Below, piece by piece: positions 53,400 through 61,673 of a stretch of DNA of 64,000 nt (the first letter of the stretch is position 1; each line of letters opens with the position of its first letter). A program made the translations under genes and the position numbers. The notes beneath the pieces are model-generated. The model worked only from the letters and a program-made list of their open reading frames with translations. It did not search any database and was not told the DNA's origin. Source of the stretch: an uncultured Bacteroidales bacterium (GTDB lineage: Bacteria > Bacteroidota > Bacteroidia > Bacteroidales > UBA932); contig CAKVCK010000002.1 in assembly GCA_934725575.1 (NCBI GenBank), positions 186,001 through 250,000 of the forward strand, written 5' to 3'.

Positions 53400-53413
53400 G
53401 TCGCTTGACTATT

Positions 53414-54379
53414 CTATTCTATCCGATCCTTGACGTTGTAGCGGTTGCGCTCGGTGGAGGTGCGGGAGATCATCTCGCAGATGAAACCGGCGAGGAAGAG
53501 CATCACGCCGATTATGACGGCGAGGATGGCGAGGTAGAACAGTGGCTGGTCGGTGACGGCTCTGAAATGGACGCCCTGAGCCTGGTGGACGAGTTTCGCG
53601 ACGATCACCCAGATAGTCATAACGAAGCCTGTCAGGAACATCAGCAGACCGGAGAATCCGAAGAAGTGCATCGGCTTCTTGCCGAAGGTGCTCAGGAACC
53701 AAAGAGAGAGAAGGTCGAGGAATCCGTTGACGAACCTCTCAAGGCCGAACTTGCTCTTGCCATATTTCCTTTTCTGGTGGTGGACCGGTTTCTCGGTGAT
53801 CTTGCCGAAACCGGCGTTCTTCGCGAGATAAGGAATATACCTGTGCATCTCGCCGTACACCTCTATGTTCTTGACTACCTCGTTCTTGTAGGCTTTGAGG
53901 CCGCAGTTCATATCGTGTAGCTTGATGCCGGTGATCCAGCGGGCGGTGGCGTTGTACAGCTTGGAAGGCAGGTTCTTGGTCAGTTTGTTGTCCTGACGGT
54001 GCTGTTTCCAGCCGGAGACCACGTCGTAGCCTTCCTCGGTGACCATCCGGTACATCTCCGGGATCTCCTCAGGGGAGTCCTGCAGGTCCGCGTCCATCGT
54101 GACGACCACACGTCCCTCCGCCTTGGCGAAACCTTCGTAGAGGGCGGCGGACTTGCCGTAGTTGCGGCGGAAGGATATTCCTTTGATCCGGTCATCGCCT
54201 TTGGCGAGTTCCTGGATCTTCGCCCACGAGCCGTCGGTGCTGCCGTCATCGATGAAGAGGACTTCATATTCATAGCCATTGGCGTTCATCACGCTTCTGA
54301 TCCACGCCAGAAGCTCCGGAAGGGACTCCTCCTCGTTCAGGAGAGGGACTATTATCGAAAGGTCTTTTGAATATTCCAT
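53414..54379 (-). CDS. polyprenyl-phosphate glycosyltransferase (GT2, GtrB/DPM1-like)
   Basis: Membrane glycosyltransferase of 321 residues that would load a sugar on undecaprenyl phosphate. GT-A motifs: IIVPLLNEEESLPEL, VLFIDDGSTDGSW, VTMDADLQDSPEEI and GLKAYKN. Two C-terminal TM helices (about 232-258 and 270-300). Probably co-transcribed with the DUF4199 gene six bases upstream, a pair common in Bacteroidetes. Confidence 0.9.
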   Translation of the reverse strand: MEYSKDLSIIVPLLNEEESLPELLAWIRSVMNANGYEYEVLFIDDGSTDGSWAKIQELAKGDDRIKGISFRRNYGKSAALYEGFAKAEGRVVVTMDADLQDSPEEIPEMYRMVTEEGYDVVSGWKQHRQDNKLTKNLPSKLYNATARWITGIKLHDMNCGLKAYKNEVVKNIEVYGEMHRYIPYLAKNAGFGKITEKPVHHQKRKYGKSKFGLERFVNGFLDLLSLWFLSTFGKKPMHFFGFSGLLMFLTGFVMTIWVIVAKLVHQAQGVHFRAVTDQPLFYLAILAVIIGVMLFLAGFICEMISRTSTERNRYNVKDRIE

Positions 54380-54385
54380 AATGCT

Positions 54386-54955
54386 CTATTGAAGGTTGTT
54401 GTTCTGGTCGTCTGAATCACGCTCGCCGAACGGGTTGACCGGGAAAAGCCTTCTGGCGAAGGAGGTCGAAAGGATCCAACCCCAGAGATAGCAGTAGATC
54501 AGTGACGAGAAGAATGTTATCACCGGAAGTTTCGAGATCATCTTTTCCATCGCGGCCATCGTGTTGGAATCCATCATATGCTGGTAGGTGTTCTGCACTG
54601 CCTGTATTGTCTGGGTCATCATTTCCGGGTTGATGACGAGAATCTGCAGGATGGAGAATCCGGCGACCACTATGGAGGAGAACAACGCGACTTTAAGGCC
54701 GTAACGCTGAAGTCTGGCGTAGTCGGTCTGGACGGTGTTGAAGAACCTCAGCATCAGTACTCTGAACAAATAGATGCAGGTTACGATCTTGACTATCTTG
54801 AGCGCGCCGCCAAGCAAGTCGGCAAACATCCCCTCACCACCGAGCAGTGCCGGCAGCATCGGCAGGTAGTCGAGAATTATAGTGGCCGTTCCCATCACAA
54901 GTCCGGCCAAAGCGGCGCTGTTCCAGGAAACACTGGACGAAAACTCTTTCTTCAT
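54386..54955 (-). CDS. DUF4199 membrane protein
   Basis: Integral membrane protein of 189 residues with four likely TM helices (about 12-34, 43-64, 90-110, 143-165), fitting DUF4199, which is nearly always next to this glycosyltransferase. Function unknown. Confidence 0.78.
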   Translation of the reverse strand: MKKEFSSSVSWNSAALAGLVMGTATIILDYLPMLPALLGGEGMFADLLGGALKIVKIVTCIYLFRVLMLRFFNTVQTDYARLQRYGLKVALFSSIVVAGFSILQILVINPEMMTQTIQAVQNTYQHMMDSNTMAAMEKMISKLPVITFFSSLIYCYLWGWILSTSFARRLFPVNPFGERDSDDQNNNLQ

Positions 54956-54979
54956 CGTTCTATCTCTTTAATATTTATG

Positions 54980-54987
54980 CAAAAATA
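54980..54987 (-). promoter_or_regulatory. -7 element for the DUF4199/glycosyltransferase pair
   Basis: On the minus strand TATTTTTG, matching TAnnTTTG, 25 bases before the ATG. No good -33 was found. It overlaps the thrS promoter region, so the two divergent promoters are back to back. Confidence 0.4.
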
Positions 54988-55000
54988 GCAAAATATTTCG

Positions 55001-55008
55001 TATCTTTG
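55001..55008 (+). promoter_or_regulatory. thrS promoter, -7 element
   Basis: TATCTTTG is an exact TAnnTTTG match. The -33 is weak (TATG at 54976, 21 bases before). Confidence 0.55.
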
Positions 55009-55030
55009 CCCCTTGGCTAATAATATGGCT

Positions 55031-55071
55031 GGCCAAGTTCAAGTACTTGGTCTGTAAATACTGGTCAGACC
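55031..55071 (+). promoter_or_regulatory. thrS leader with two mutually exclusive hairpins
   Basis: Hairpin A: GGCCAAGT (55031-55038) with ACTTGGTC (55045-55052). Hairpin B: GGTCTG (55049-55054) with CAGACC (55066-55071), followed by a T-rich stretch up to the ATG. The two share GGTC and cannot form together, an arrangement seen in attenuators. The T tract is broken, so control might be at translation rather than termination. Confidence 0.35.
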
Positions 55072-55091
55072 AATTTATTTTAGTTTTTTGT

Positions 55092-57050
55092 ATGATTAAC
55101 ATTACATTTCCTGACGGTAGTGTCAGGGCCTTCGAGAAAGGCGTTACAGGTTATGAGATAGCCAAGAGCATCAGCCCGAGGCTTGCGGAGGAAGTTTTGG
55201 CGGTGGCCGTGAAGCCTGCGACCGACACGACTGTCGGCAAGGGAGTCACCTACGACCTCAACCGTCCTATCGAAGAGGACAGCTCGATCGTCCTTTTGAA
55301 GTGGGACGACGACGAAGGAAAGAGAGTTTTCTGGCACTCCTCATCACACTTGATGGCGGAGGCCCTTGAGGACATATTCCCTGGCGTTAAGTTCGGAATC
55401 GGACCTGCCATCGAGAACGGATTCTACTATGATGTGGATCTGGGCGGCCGTCAGATCACCGACGCTGATTTCGCCAAGGTCGAGAAGAGAATGCTTGAGC
55501 TGGCCCGCGAGAAGCAGGACTTCGTCCGTCAGGACGTGTCCAAGGCCGACGCTCTCAAGCACTTCGAGGAGACTGGTGACAAGTACAAGTGCGAGCTCAT
55601 CAGCGAACTCGCCGACGGCACCATCACCTACTACACCAACGGCCATTTCACCGACCTCTGCCGCGGACCTCACCTGCGCAACACCGAGGTGATCAAGGCC
55701 GTCAAGCTGACCGCCATCGCAGGCGCCTACTGGCGCGGCGATGAGAAGCGCGAGCAACTCACCAGAATCTACGGCATCACCTTCCCTAAGAAGTCGATGC
55801 TTGATGAATATCTCGTCCTCCTCGAAGAGGCGAAGAAGCGCGACCACCGCAAGATCGGCAAGGAGATGGAACTTTTCACCTTCTCTTCACGTGTGGGTCT
55901 CGGACTGCCGCTCTGGCTGCCGAGAGGCTCCGTTATGAGATTCGAGCTTGAGAAATTCCTCCGCAAGAAGCAGAATGAATATGGCTACCTGCCGGTTGTC
56001 ACCCCTCACATCGGAAGCAAGGACCTTTACGTGACCTCAGGCCACTACGCCAAGTACGGCAAGGACTCCTTTCAGCCGATCCACACTCCTCAGGAGGGTG
56101 AGGAATATATGCTCAAACCGATGAACTGCCCTCATCACTGCGAGATATTCCGTTCTTCTCCAAGATCTTACAAGGATCTTCCTTTGAGACTCGCGGAGTT
56201 CGGAACCGTTTATCGTTACGAGCAGAGTGGTGAGCTCCACGGACTCACCAGAGTACGTTCCTTCACTCAGGATGACGCGCACATGTTCGTGACCCCTGAC
56301 CAGCTCAAGGGCGAGTTCGAGAAGGTCATCGACCTGATCCTTTATGTGTTCAGAATCTTCAAGTTCGACAAGTACACGGCTCAGGTTTCCCTCAGGGATC
56401 CTAACAACAAGACCAAGTACATCGGAAGCGACGAGAACTGGGAGAAGGCTGAGAACGCCATCATCGAGGCCGCTAAGGAAAAGGGCCTGAAGACCGTTGT
56501 TGAATATGGCGAGGCCGCCTTCTACGGCCCTAAGCTCGACTTTATGGTCAAGGACGCCATCGGAAGAAAGTGGCAGCTCGGCACCATCCAGGTGGACTAC
56601 AACCTCCCGGAGAGGTTCCAGCTTGAATATACCGACGCTGACGGTGGCAAGAAGCGCCCGATTATGATCCACCGCGCTCCGTTCGGATCCATCGAAAGAT
56701 TCACTGCCGTGCTGCTTGAGCACACCGGCGGACACCTTCCGCTCTGGCTCAGCCCGGATCAGATCAAAGTGCTTCCAGTCAGCGAGAAATACGCTGAATA
56801 TGCAAAAAAAGTTTGCGGTTTGCTGAATAATTCCGATATTCGCACTTCTTTGGATGACAGGAACGAGACTCTCGGAAAGAGAATCCGTGAGATTTCCCTG
56901 CTCAGAGTCCCTGTACTTGCCATCGTGGGAGAAAAGGAAGTGGCGGACGGCACAGTCTCCGTAAGAAGGGAAGGCGCCGATGCCGGCACAATGAAGTTGG
57001 ACGACTTCGTCAAATGGTTCAAGGCCGAGGTGGCCAAGGAACTGGAGTAG
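55092..57050 (+). CDS. thrS: threonyl-tRNA synthetase
   Basis: Class II synthetase of 652 residues charging tRNA-Thr. Domains: TGS (1-60), editing domain (about 65-225, with HxxxH-like SSHLMAEAL), catalytic core (about 240-530) with zinc ligands in the MNCPHHCEIF region, motif 2 FGTVYRYEQSGELHG, and the anticodon-binding domain (about 545-652). ATG 55092 (MINITFPDGSV) chosen; the in-frame TTG upstream lies in the leader. Confidence 0.97.
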   Translation: MINITFPDGSVRAFEKGVTGYEIAKSISPRLAEEVLAVAVKPATDTTVGKGVTYDLNRPIEEDSSIVLLKWDDDEGKRVFWHSSSHLMAEALEDIFPGVKFGIGPAIENGFYYDVDLGGRQITDADFAKVEKRMLELAREKQDFVRQDVSKADALKHFEETGDKYKCELISELADGTITYYTNGHFTDLCRGPHLRNTEVIKAVKLTAIAGAYWRGDEKREQLTRIYGITFPKKSMLDEYLVLLEEAKKRDHRKIGKEMELFTFSSRVGLGLPLWLPRGSVMRFELEKFLRKKQNEYGYLPVVTPHIGSKDLYVTSGHYAKYGKDSFQPIHTPQEGEEYMLKPMNCPHHCEIFRSSPRSYKDLPLRLAEFGTVYRYEQSGELHGLTRVRSFTQDDAHMFVTPDQLKGEFEKVIDLILYVFRIFKFDKYTAQVSLRDPNNKTKYIGSDENWEKAENAIIEAAKEKGLKTVVEYGEAAFYGPKLDFMVKDAIGRKWQLGTIQVDYNLPERFQLEYTDADGGKKRPIMIHRAPFGSIERFTAVLLEHTGGHLPLWLSPDQIKVLPVSEKYAEYAKKVCGLLNNSDIRTSLDDRNETLGKRIREISLLRVPVLAIVGEKEVADGTVSVRREGADAGTMKLDDFVKWFKAEVAKELE

Positions 57051-57104
57051 CGGAGTGTCCATTATAAATGTATAATATTAAAGGAGAGTTTTAAACAGAG
57101 CAGA

Positions 57105-57737
57105 ATGCCTTACAAGCCGAAACCACACTACGGTGGCCCTAAACCAGCCTCCGCATTCAGACCAAGCACAGGTCCGAGACCCGCAGGGGGCCGCGGACCG
57201 CGTCCGTTCGTCCGTCAGAAGGCGGATGATGAGCTGAACATCAACGAGGAGATCACCGCCTCCCAGGTCCGTCTGGTCGGTGACAACATCGCGGAGCCGG
57301 GAATCTACCCGATCTCCAAGGCCTTGAAGATGGCGGACGAGCTTGAGCTCGATCTTGTTGAGATCAGCGCAAAGGCTGACCCGCCTGTCTGCAAGATCCT
57401 TGACTACCAGAAGTACCTCTACCAGCAGAGGAAGAAGGCCAAGGAGATGAAGCAGAACGCCTCCAAGATTGTCATCAAAGAGATCCGCTTCGGGCCTAAC
57501 ACCGATGAGCACGACTTCCAGTTCAAACTCAAGCACGCACAGGAATTCCTTGAGGAAGGCTCAAAGGTCAAGGCGACAATATTCTTCCGCGGACGTTCGA
57601 TTATGTTCGCCGAGCAGGGTGAGAAGCAGCTTCTGCGTTTCGCCGTGGAGCTTGAGGAATATGGCCGGGCGGAGAATATGCCGACCCTTGAGGGAAAGAG
57701 GATGACGATGATGATCGCCCCTGTGAAGAAAAAGTAA
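57105..57737 (+). CDS. infC: translation initiation factor IF-3
   Basis: Factor of 210 residues that binds the 30S subunit. The N-terminal domain starts at about residue 45 (NINEEITASQVRLVGDN), the C-terminal domain at about 115 (KIVIKEIRFGPNTDEHDFQFKL by parts). The first 40 residues are a Pro/Gly/Arg-rich extension not usual in the family. Normal place in thrS-infC-rpmI-rplT. Confidence 0.95.
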   Translation: MPYKPKPHYGGPKPASAFRPSTGPRPAGGRGPRPFVRQKADDELNINEEITASQVRLVGDNIAEPGIYPISKALKMADELELDLVEISAKADPPVCKILDYQKYLYQQRKKAKEMKQNASKIVIKEIRFGPNTDEHDFQFKLKHAQEFLEEGSKVKATIFFRGRSIMFAEQGEKQLLRFAVELEEYGRAENMPTLEGKRMTMMIAPVKKK

Positions 57738-57783
57738 TCCGCTGGGTGCGGAGAACAATATTAACGTTTAATTTATTAAAACA

Positions 57784-57978
57784 ATGGCAAAGCTTAAGAC
57801 CAACTCCGGTGCCAAAAAGCGCTTCACGCTTACCGGATCGGGAAAAATCAAGAGGAAGCACGCTTACCACAGCCACATCCTCACCAAGAAGACCAAGAAG
57901 CGTAAGAGAAATCTTGACCACTTCGCTATCCTCCACAAGGATGACGTGAAGAGAGTAAAAGAGCTTCTGGTCCTGTAA
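57784..57978 (+). CDS. rpmI: 50S ribosomal protein L35
   Basis: 64 residues, KTNSGAKKRFTLTGSGKIKRK then HILTKKTKKRKRN (by parts), the standard L35 sequence. Between infC and rplT as expected. Confidence 0.96.
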   Translation: MAKLKTNSGAKKRFTLTGSGKIKRKHAYHSHILTKKTKKRKRNLDHFAILHKDDVKRVKELLVL

Positions 57979-58055
57979 GTTTTTATGTTTAACTTGGAAC
58001 GCAGTAGAAAAGCATCGCCGAAGGGCGGTCACTGCCTCCGGAAAAAGATCAATTT

Positions 58056-58400
58056 ATGCCAAGATCAGTAAATTCAGTAGCCTCAAGGGCTCGCCGCAAG
58101 AAGATTCTTAAGAGAACCCGCGGTAATTTCCTCTCCAGAAAGAATGTCTGGACTGTAGCGAAGAACACCTACGAGAAAGGTCTCACCTACGCTTACCGTG
58201 ACCGCAAGGCCAAGAAGCGTAATTTCCGTGCCCTCTGGATCCAGAGAATCAACGCCGCCGCCCGTCAGTACGGCATCTCTTACTCTCAGTTTATGGGCAA
58301 GCTCGCGAAGCAGAACATCGGTCTCAACCGCAAGGTTCTCGCCGACCTTGCTATGAACAACCCACAGGCGTTCGAAGCAATCGTCAATTCTGTAAAATAG
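58056..58400 (+). CDS. rplT: 50S ribosomal protein L20
   Basis: 114 residues: SVASRARRKKILKRTRGN at the N terminus, DRKAKKRNFRALWIQRINAAAR (by parts) in the middle. L20 often represses its own operon by binding the leader; no clear site was found here. Confidence 0.97.
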   Translation: MPRSVNSVASRARRKKILKRTRGNFLSRKNVWTVAKNTYEKGLTYAYRDRKAKKRNFRALWIQRINAAARQYGISYSQFMGKLAKQNIGLNRKVLADLAMNNPQAFEAIVNSVK

Positions 58401-58410
58401 TGTCTGAAAA

Positions 58411-59757
58411 GTGAGCTTGAGGGAAACATACCACAACAAATGGGTAAGGATGGGCTTCTGGTCCGTTCTCTATGTGCTGTGGGTGATCTGGCTCGGGAAT
58501 TATTGGTGGCTCTTCGGCCTTGCTGTCATCTTTGACCATCACATCACCCACAAGGTGAAATGGATGTTCTGGAAGAAGGAGTACAAGGAAGGGGAGAAAC
58601 GAAACGCCTGGCTCGATTGGCTTGACGCCATAATATTCGCTGTCATCGTCGTGACGTTCATCAATATATTCTTCTTCCAGGCCTTCAAGATTCCTTCATC
58701 GTCGATGGAGAGCTCCCTCTTCACAGGGGATCACCTCTTCGTCAGCAAGGTGGCTTTCGGCCCTAAGGTTCCGCAGACTCCGCTTTCGGTTCCTTTCACG
58801 CACAACGTCATATTCGGGAAGGAGTCATATTCGACTCTCATCCAGAATGACTACCGCCGTCTGAAAGGCTTCCGGAATGTCAGAAGAGGGGACTATGTGG
58901 TGTTCAATTTCCCTGACGGCGACACGGTTCTTTCCCGTTTCCCGTCCGAGGATTACTACACTTGGGTCAGAAAGGCCGGCAGGGACTTCGCGATAGCCAA
59001 CGGCGGTCCGATCAAGGTCCGTCCGGTTGACAAGAAGGATCATTATGTCAAAAGATGTGTCGCCATCCCAGGCGATTCACTCTCGGTCATCGATGGCCTT
59101 GTCTATGTCAACGGGCAGAAGCAGGAAGTCTATCCGGGAATCCAGTTGTCCTACACCGTTGTCACGACCGGAGGGAAGATCAATTCAAGGACTCTTGAGA
59201 ATATGGGCCTCAATCTTGGGGAACTGTATTTCGACGGAAGCCTGCCGGGTTATCCGGCTATGCCTCTGACACAGAGTATGCTTGAGGAGATCGGAAAGAT
59301 CAATTCAGTGGTCAGCGTGGAGCCGAATCTGGATGTGTATCCGCCGGATTTCCCTGATTCTTACCTTAGTTTGTTCCCGTTCACGGAGAACTTCAGATGG
59401 ACCCGTGACTATTACGGTCCGCTCTGGATCCCGCAGAAGGGTGCTACTGTTGACCTCACGCTTGAGAATCTTCCGCTCTATGAGAGGATAATCTCGGTTT
59501 ATGAGGGGCACGAGCTTAAGGTAGAGGCTGACGGAAGGATATTCATTGACGGAAAGGAGACTTCGAGCTACACTTTTGGAATGGACTATTATTTTATGAT
59601 GGGAGACAACAGGCACAATTCCCTGGACTCAAGGTACTGGGGATTCGTTCCTGAGGACCACATCGTCGGAAGGCCCGCAATGATTTGGCTTTCAACGGAT
59701 GCGACCCGCAAGTTCCCGAACAATATACGGTGGCGCAGATTCTTCAAATTTGTCTGA
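58411..59757 (+). CDS. lepB: signal peptidase I, large Bacteroidetes form
   Basis: Membrane protease of 448 residues. N-terminal TM helices (about 13-45 and 70-92), catalytic Ser in PSSSMESSLFTGD, catalytic Lys in HYVKRCVAIPGDS, and C-terminal box MGDNRHNSLDSRYWGFVPEDH. A long insertion between the boxes (about 230-385) makes it larger than E. coli LepB, as usual in Bacteroidetes. GTG start at 58411, 10 nt after rplT. Confidence 0.93.
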   Translation: MSLRETYHNKWVRMGFWSVLYVLWVIWLGNYWWLFGLAVIFDHHITHKVKWMFWKKEYKEGEKRNAWLDWLDAIIFAVIVVTFINIFFFQAFKIPSSSMESSLFTGDHLFVSKVAFGPKVPQTPLSVPFTHNVIFGKESYSTLIQNDYRRLKGFRNVRRGDYVVFNFPDGDTVLSRFPSEDYYTWVRKAGRDFAIANGGPIKVRPVDKKDHYVKRCVAIPGDSLSVIDGLVYVNGQKQEVYPGIQLSYTVVTTGGKINSRTLENMGLNLGELYFDGSLPGYPAMPLTQSMLEEIGKINSVVSVEPNLDVYPPDFPDSYLSLFPFTENFRWTRDYYGPLWIPQKGATVDLTLENLPLYERIISVYEGHELKVEADGRIFIDGKETSSYTFGMDYYFMMGDNRHNSLDSRYWGFVPEDHIVGRPAMIWLSTDATRKFPNNIRWRRFFKFV

Positions 59758-59761
59758 ATTA

Positions 59762-59793
59762 TTTGCGATTCTGAAAATTTAGAGCGAAATTTG
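59762..59793 (+). promoter_or_regulatory. rpmB operon promoter
   Basis: TTTG (59762-59765), 20 bases, then GAAATTTG (59786-59793), one mismatch from TAnnTTTG. The start would be near 59800. Confidence 0.5.
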
Positions 59794-59836
59794 CACCCCC
59801 GCAATTTATTTTGAATCAATAAAAAAGTAAAATATT

Positions 59837-60079
59837 ATGGCAAAAGTTTGTCAAATCACAGGACGAAAGAGAATGATCGGCAACAATGTCGCTCACTCCA
59901 AGCTTCGCACCAAGCGCGAGTTCGCCCTCAACCTCAAGACCAAGAAGTTCTGGTCAGAGGCTGAGCAGAGGTACATCACACTGAAGGTTTCCTGCAAAGG
60001 AATGAGAACCATCGAGAAGAAAGGCCTTGACGCCGCTCTCAGAGAGGCGCAGGCTAAAGGATATGTCGGCCTTGTTTAA
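59837..60079 (+). CDS. rpmB: 50S ribosomal protein L28
   Basis: 80 residues: AKVCQITGRKRMIGNNVAHS and ending RTIEKKGLDAALREAQAKG, the normal L28 pattern. First of a three-gene unit. Confidence 0.97.
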   Translation: MAKVCQITGRKRMIGNNVAHSKLRTKREFALNLKTKKFWSEAEQRYITLKVSCKGMRTIEKKGLDAALREAQAKGYVGLV

Positions 60080-60092
60080 AATCTATTGAGTT

Positions 60093-60281
60093 ATGGCAAA
60101 GAAAGCAAAAGGAAACAGGGTGCAGGTCATCCTCGAATGCACTGAGCAGAAAGCAAGCGGTGTGCCGGGAATCTCAAGGTACATCACAACGAAGAATAAG
60201 AAGAACACCCCAGAGCGTATCGAGCGTAAGAAGTACAATCCTTACCTCCACAAGGTGACAGTTCATCGTGAAATCAAGTAA
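60093..60281 (+). CDS. rpmG: 50S ribosomal protein L33
   Basis: 62 residues: VQVILECTEQ..GISRYITTKNKKNTPERIERKKYNPYL (by parts). Only one Cys is left, so this is the zinc-free form. Confidence 0.96.
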   Translation: MAKKAKGNRVQVILECTEQKASGVPGISRYITTKNKKNTPERIERKKYNPYLHKVTVHREIK

Positions 60282-60298
60282 TTTTGGAGATATAGACT

Positions 60299-60460
60299 AT
60301 GGCAAAGAAAGCAGTCGCTACATTCGCCGCCAAGGCTGGCGCAAAGAGTATGGTGAAGTGCATCCGTATGGACAAGTCACCAAAGACCGGTGCTTACATC
60401 TTCACAGAGCTTCTCGTCGAGGCTGAGAAGACTAAGGATTTCTTCGAGGCAAAGAAGTAA
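60299..60460 (+). CDS. DUF4295 small basic protein
   Basis: 53 residues (MAKKAVATFAAKAGAKSMV..., ends FFEAKK). This small lysine-rich protein is found behind rpmB-rpmG across Bacteroidetes and is probably ribosome-associated. Same unit, 17 nt after rpmG. Confidence 0.88.
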   Translation: MAKKAVATFAAKAGAKSMVKCIRMDKSPKTGAYIFTELLVEAEKTKDFFEAKK

Positions 60461-60480
60461 ATTTCTGAGAATATATCATC

Positions 60481-60511
60481 AAAAGCGCAGGCGGATTCCG
60501 CCTGCGCTTTT
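60481..60511 (+). terminator. intrinsic terminator of the rpmB-rpmG-DUF4295 unit
   Basis: AAAA, then GCGCAGGCGG, loop ATT, CCGCCTGCGC, then TTTT: a perfect 10-bp G/C stem extended by A-T pairs. Confidence 0.92.
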
Positions 60512-60513
60512 GT

Positions 60514-60712
60514 GTTGAAATAAATTTCGCATTGCACTCAGTTTTCACTAATTTGCCTGACGGCGAATTTAGGATGCACCTCGGCAATGTTGAAATAAAT
60601 TTCACATTGCGCTCGGTTTTCACTAATTTGCCTGACGGCGAATTTAGGATGCACCTCGGCAATGTCGAAATAAATTTCACATTGCGCTCGGTTTTCACTA
60701 AATTTGTAAGTT
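60514..60712. repeat. 75-bp tandem repeat, 2.6 copies
   Basis: Copies start at 60514, 60589 and 60664 (GTTGAAATAAATTTC / GTCGAAATAAATTTC). The first two are near-identical over 75 bp; the third breaks off after about 38 bp and turns into the ftsY promoter. The period is a multiple of three, so both strands show repeated open frames, but no start or ribosomal site suggests a real gene. Confidence 0.9.
60699..60706 (+). promoter_or_regulatory. ftsY promoter, -7 element, in the third tandem copy
   Basis: TAAATTTG, an exact TAnnTTTG, with TTTC 20 bases upstream as a near -33. Copies 1 and 2 have TAATTTG at the same place, one base short of the consensus. Confidence 0.6.
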
Positions 60713-60728
60713 TACAAATGATAACGTT

Positions 60729-61661
60729 ATGGGATTGTTTGACAGAGGAGTGAAGAAGACGAAAGAGGGCTTCTTCCAGAGGCTTTCAAGGTCGATAATC
60801 GGCAAGTCCAAGGTGGACGACAGCGTTCTCGATGCCATCGAGGAAGCGCTTGTCGCATCGGATATGGGTGTGGACACCACTCTCAAGATTGTTGACAGTC
60901 TGGAGGAAAGGGTCAGCAAGGACAAATATATGTCCTTCGATGAATTGGTTGATATGCTCCGCGATGAGATTGGTACATTGTTGGATGTCAATGGTGAAGA
61001 GTCACCGAAAGAGCCTTTCGACTTGACTAAGAAACCTCTTGTCGTGATGGTTGTCGGAGTGAACGGTGTGGGCAAGACCACGACCATCGGAAAACTTGCC
61101 GCCCGTTACAAGGCTATGGGCAAGAAAGTGATGATCGGAGCCGCCGACACATTCCGCGCCGCCGCCGTTGACCAACTTCAGATCTGGGCCGAGAGGGCTG
61201 GCGTGGAGATTGTAAAGCAGGGTATGGGCTCTGATCCGGCCTCCGTGGCTTTCGACACGGTGAAGTCAGCTGTCGCCAAGGGCGCTGATGTTGTTCTGAT
61301 CGACACCGCCGGAAGACTCCACAACAGGATAGACCTGATGAACGAACTGACAAAAATCCGTAACGTGATGCGCAAGGTCATCCCGGACGCTCCTAATGAG
61401 GTCCTTCTCGTGCTGGACGCTTCGACCGGCCAGAACGCATACCAACAGGCCAAGGAGTTCTCCAGGGCAACGGACATCACTTCGCTGGCGATCACCAAGC
61501 TGGACGGCACCGCAAAGGGCGGAGTCGTCATCGGAATCGTCGACCAGTTGAAGGTCCCTGTGAAGTTCATCGGAATCGGCGAAGGGATCGATGACCTTAA
61601 AGTGTTTGACAAGAAGGAGTTCGTGGAATCATTGTTCTCCAGGGAAGATATTGACAAATAA
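60729..61661 (+). CDS. ftsY: signal recognition particle receptor FtsY
   Basis: SRP-GTPase of 310 residues that brings ribosome complexes to the membrane translocon. NG domain only, without an acidic A domain: P-loop GVNGVGKTTTIGKL, DTFRAAAVDQL, DTAGRLHN, TKLDGTAKGG, and the end IGIGEGIDDLKVF. Confidence 0.96.
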   Translation: MGLFDRGVKKTKEGFFQRLSRSIIGKSKVDDSVLDAIEEALVASDMGVDTTLKIVDSLEERVSKDKYMSFDELVDMLRDEIGTLLDVNGEESPKEPFDLTKKPLVVMVVGVNGVGKTTTIGKLAARYKAMGKKVMIGAADTFRAAAVDQLQIWAERAGVEIVKQGMGSDPASVAFDTVKSAVAKGADVVLIDTAGRLHNRIDLMNELTKIRNVMRKVIPDAPNEVLLVLDASTGQNAYQQAKEFSRATDITSLAITKLDGTAKGGVVIGIVDQLKVPVKFIGIGEGIDDLKVFDKKEFVESLFSREDIDK

Positions 61662-61673
61662 AACATCTGAGAT

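Noticed and set aside
53405..53920. 171-codon plus-strand frame with many acidic residues
   Set aside because: It is the mirror of the well-supported glycosyltransferase on the minus strand.
56037..57062. 341-codon minus-strand frame
   Set aside because: It is opposite thrS; the length is a by-product of codon bias in thrS.
60532..60753. repetitive frame across the tandem repeats
   Set aside because: A 75-bp period keeps any frame open; the frame runs across the ftsY promoter and start.
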